Shown in pieces: positions 61,744 to 64,000 of a stretch of DNA of 64,000 bases. How positions within the stretch are numbered: position 1 is the stretch's first letter; each line of letters begins with the position of its first letter. Position numbers and translations under genes: made by a program. The stretch lies in contig NZ_JANZYP010000034.1 in NCBI RefSeq assembly GCF_025506355.1, positions 1-64,000 on the forward strand, read 5' to 3'. A model generated the notes under the pieces. That model was not told where the DNA came from. It saw only the letters and a list, made by a program, of their open reading frames with translations, and did not search any database. This DNA comes from Sphaerisporangium corydalis. GTDB taxonomy: Bacteria; Actinomycetota; Actinomycetes; Streptosporangiales; Streptosporangiaceae.

Positions 61744-62579
61744 TGGCGTAGGTCCGTGTCCGGGACGGCGAGGCGGGGCACTGGATCGGCCAGGTTAAGC
61801 CTGTCGAGCAGCTCGCGGACCGACGGGCGCTCCCCTATGGGACCGAAGATTCCGCCCAGCAGATGAGCCAGGTCCGGCTCGTCGCACACCTGATCGCCGC
61901 GGACCAAATCGCGCCCTGTGGACACGTAGTAGATGAGCCGTCCCGCCGCCCATACGTCGTCCTTGTCGGTCACCGCGCCGTTCACCTGTCCGGGCCGCTG
62001 CTCAGGCGCTTGCCAGGGGGGTACGCCTACCACGGCTCGCGGGGCTCCGGCGATGGTGGCGTCGCTGAAACCGGTGATCTGCGCGCTCATGCCGTCCCAG
62101 TGGACGTTGAAGGGAGAGAGAGCGCGATGCGCGATCCCGGCCGCGCTGACCCACCGGACACCGGCCAGCAGGCTGCGCTGGAACGCCGATTTCTCGGTGG
62201 GGAGAATGCGCCCACCGGTGCTGCCCACTGGTTCCCCCCTGTACGGCGCGAGCAGTGCGAACGGATGCTCACCGTGCGCCTCATAGCCCAGAAGCCGGGA
62301 CACGCAGGAGGGATAGGGGTAAGACCCGCACAGCCGCGACAAACGCAACCCGGCCAGGATTTCGTTGTCCAACGCGTCATAGCCCGCGCTTCGTCCCAGT
62401 TCCGGGCTGAGGTGGAGAACCTCGTTCGGCGTGCCGTCCACGTACTCGAGCGTGAGACTCCGGGACCGGAGGTGCGAGCCGACCGGAAGAGGATCCTCGC
62501 CGACGGCCGTCACGGTCGCCTCTTCCTGGACGCCGCGAACGTCCAGGAAGACGAGTCTCTGACCGGGCTGCGTCGTCAT
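61608..62579 (-). CDS. Pseudokinase (Ser/Thr kinase fold without catalytic residues)
   Basis: The 323-residue protein has a kinase fold that is visible from landmarks (NEILAGLRLSRLCGSYPYPS; SLLAGVRWVSAAGIAHRALS; VVGVPPWQAPEQRPG; DDVWAAGRLIYYVSTGRDLV). The catalytic loop reads HRALSPFNVHW, with the Asp of HRD replaced by Ala, and DFG is replaced by GFS; the ATP-anchoring Lys is also absent. It cannot be a normal kinase and probably binds or regulates another component. The end is strongly basic (PRRRRRLWR). Its ATG overlaps the stop of the membrane protein gene upstream. Confidence 0.78.
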   Translation of the reverse strand: MTTQPGQRLVFLDVRGVQEEATVTAVGEDPLPVGSHLRSRSLTLEYVDGTPNEVLHLSPELGRSAGYDALDNEILAGLRLSRLCGSYPYPSCVSRLLGYEAHGEHPFALLAPYRGEPVGSTGGRILPTEKSAFQRSLLAGVRWVSAAGIAHRALSPFNVHWDGMSAQITGFSDATIAGAPRAVVGVPPWQAPEQRPGQVNGAVTDKDDVWAAGRLIYYVSTGRDLVRGDQVCDEPDLAHLLGGIFGPIGERPSVRELLDRLNLADPVPRLAVPDTDLRQWRAEFLRLRACKHPHTVDRDKPSAPSGTTPKPSEPPRRRRRLWR

Positions 62580-64000
62580 CGCGTAGCCTCCTGCTCCGGT
62601 TCCGCCGTCCAGCTCTGGTAAGCGACACCAGGGCGCACGGGTACCAAGCGGAGGGTGCCGGCATGCCTTCCTGAGGAGGTCCAGACGGTCCCTGCTGGGA
62701 GCAGGTCCTCCAGGGCGCCGCGGCCACGCTCGGGCGCGAATCGCACCACTCCGGATGGCGCCGCACTGAGGTCCAGCAGGGGCAGATCATCGGCCGAGCA
62801 GAGCTGCCACATGGCGTCATGCGGGTCGGCCGCGGCCGCCGTTACCAGCTCGGGCAACTCCTCACCGGGCGTGTCTATCGACTCGACGACCAGCTCCTTC
62901 CCGAACGGGGGCCGGCTGTACAGGCCGTGCTCAGCGGCGTGCTCCTCCCACGCAGTGACCAGCTCGGCGGTGTCCCGCCTCGCTTTCTCCCCGTGCTCGG
63001 CGATTGAGCCCGAGGCCAGCGTTCGTAATCGGGGAGCCATCGCCACGCGTACCAGATCGGCGAGGTAGCGTTCCACAAATCGGTCGCGTGTGCGGGGGAG
63101 CGCCCGGCCTTCGCCCAGCCGCTGCATTTGATCGTCGAGCGCGTCCGCCACCCGGTCGAGCGCGGCGCTCATCCTGGCGACCGCGTCGGCGGCGGCGATC
63201 GAGGCTCCCGCTCTCGTCCAGTCTTGGACGGCCTTGGCGACGAGGGCGAGCAGCTCGTCGACCGCCTTCTCCGCCGTGTCGAGCCCGCGCTCCGCCGCCC
63301 ATCGGGCGGTCCTGGCGCGCCAGGAGACAAGCGAGCCCCAAACTGCCAGGACCAGCGCGGCGATGAGCAGCAGTGCCCACGCGACCGAAGGCAGCGGCTC
63401 GATGACGCCGAGCCAGGCAGCCGTCGTCCCCACCACTCCGGCGACGGCGTTGCATGCCAGCGCCGCGGCATGGCGGGCGAGACGACCGCCCGGTCCGCGC
63501 ACCACGGTGAGCGCGACCAGCAGCGTCCATAGTGAGGCCATCATCAGCCCACTGGCCGGCCCAAACGGGGTGAGAGCCGCCATCGCCGAAGCGGCCAGCC
63601 CGATGACGGGCATCCACGGTTGAGGGCCGACCATCGCGTCGGGCAGGCGCAACCGCGCCGACAGCGCCTCCGGACAGGCTTGGTGCAGTTCGGGAATGCG
63701 CGTCTTGCCGCCGCGGGGCATGAGACGTTCCTGCAGCCGGTCCAAGCCCTCGACGAGTGTCCGCAGGGAGGTTCCAGCGCTCAGCCCCTGGTCGATGTAT
63801 TTCTCGATGGAGCCACGGGTGAGCGTCGGATCGAACTCCTCCATGTCCGGCAGCACCACGCCGGCCCTCTCGATCACCTCGTGCTGTTCGGAGCTGAGAC
63901 CCGTGCTGGCGTGCACTACCGAGAACAGGTCCTCCAGCCGATGCCGCAACTCGTCGAGGCTCTGGCCGGCCTCGGCGGTGACCGCCCCGGCCGCGGAGGT
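62576..64000 (-). CDS. Membrane protein of the signalling cluster (N-terminus beyond the window)
   Basis: No family was recognised. About 475 residues are visible, with no stop before the window edge; TTG 63949 is the first possible start but the frame stays open, so the gene very probably extends further. The N-terminal 150 residues are soluble (YIDQGLSAGTSLRTLVEGLD), followed by four membrane segments (PWMPVIGLAASAMAALTPF; LMMASLWTLLVALTVV; ALACNAVAGVVGTTAAWLGV; VAWALLLIAALVLAVWGSLV) and a C-terminal helical region (VAKAVQDWTRAGASIAAADA; VADALDDQMQRLGEG) that may form a coiled coil. It heads the visible part of the minus-strand operon. Confidence 0.65.
   Translation of the reverse strand, partial: TSAAGAVTAEAGQSLDELRHRLEDLFSVVHASTGLSSEQHEVIERAGVVLPDMEEFDPTLTRGSIEKYIDQGLSAGTSLRTLVEGLDRLQERLMPRGGKTRIPELHQACPEALSARLRLPDAMVGPQPWMPVIGLAASAMAALTPFGPASGLMMASLWTLLVALTVVRGPGGRLARHAAALACNAVAGVVGTTAAWLGVIEPLPSVAWALLLIAALVLAVWGSLVSWRARTARWAAERGLDTAEKAVDELLALVAKAVQDWTRAGASIAAADAVARMSAALDRVADALDDQMQRLGEGRALPRTRDRFVERYLADLVRVAMAPRLRTLASGSIAEHGEKARRDTAELVTAWEEHAAEHGLYSRPPFGKELVVESIDTPGEELPELVTAAAADPHDAMWQLCSADDLPLLDLSAAPSGVVRFAPERGRGALEDLLPAGTVWTSSGRHAGTLRLVPVRPGVAYQSWTAEPEQEATR

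Overview
The window is GC-rich (codon third positions almost all G/C), with GTG and TTG starts, Pro-Thr linkers, ricin-type (CBM13) tails, an ECF41-type sigma factor and tightly overlapping operons. This points to a filamentous actinomycete, most likely of the Streptosporangiaceae type (Nonomuraea, Microbispora, Sphaerisporangium); the genus is inference. No rRNA, tRNA, CRISPR array or intact insertion sequence was recognised.

Layout. (1) 1-3910: two secreted hemicellulose esterases with ricin-type tails, a CE15 glucuronoyl esterase (minus) and a CE3 acetylxylan esterase (plus). They flank remnants of at least one more ricin-tailed gene. (2) 4.0-7.0 kb: decaying genes, namely a two-component system whose kinase lost its ATPase domain and whose regulator is frameshifted, a membrane protein running into the kinase, and a broken glyoxalase-like gene. 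(3) 7.0-19.5 kb: a defence-type island. A four-gene minus-strand operon encodes a Cas4/RecB-like Fe-S nuclease, a restriction-endonuclease-fold protein, a DinG-like helicase and a PIWI-RE protein. Divergent from it is a cytoplasmic Ser/Thr kinase, followed tail-to-tail by an HTH-N6-methylase-HsdS-like protein whose catalytic motif IV is degenerate. (4) 19.6-32.6 kb: ordinary accessory genes in regulator/target pairs (GNAT, AraC-GyrI, LCM-type methyltransferases, TetR, HxlR with an MFS pump, TetR with a zinc alcohol dehydrogenase, MarR, SDR with TetR, cupin, NmrA-like protein with an ECF41 sigma factor), several with palindromic operator candidates in the shared promoter. (5) 32.7-45.9 kb: a glycan utilisation locus: ROK regulator, a LacI-type sensor without DNA-binding domain, a sugar ABC transporter, a GH2 beta-mannosidase and a 1715-residue secreted beta-helix/CBM32/GH95-like/CBM32 protein. 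It is closed by a strong hairpin. (6) 46.5-64.0 kb: a membrane protein, then a 16-kb block of 13 minus-strand genes, most of them overlapping: membrane protein (cut by the window end), pseudokinase, GTPase, GAP1-like tail-anchored protein, cyclase-like protein, HEAT-repeat protein, SPFH-like protein, PP2C phosphatase, membrane kinase, vWA protein, cyclase-TPR protein, Crp-type regulator and a second cyclase-TPR protein.

The two blocks most worth attention are (3) and (6). In (3), a PIWI-RE/helicase/nuclease cassette, a family known mainly from comparative genomics, sits next to an active-looking kinase and a probably inactive methylase that could act as a DNA-recognition subunit. In (6), a TerY-P-like triad (vWA, PP2C, kinase) is combined with a GTPase/GAP1 module, three cyclase-homology proteins (one with metal-binding residues, two without) and a cyclic-nucleotide-binding regulator. 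This looks like an elaborate, poorly characterised signalling or conflict system whose output is unknown.
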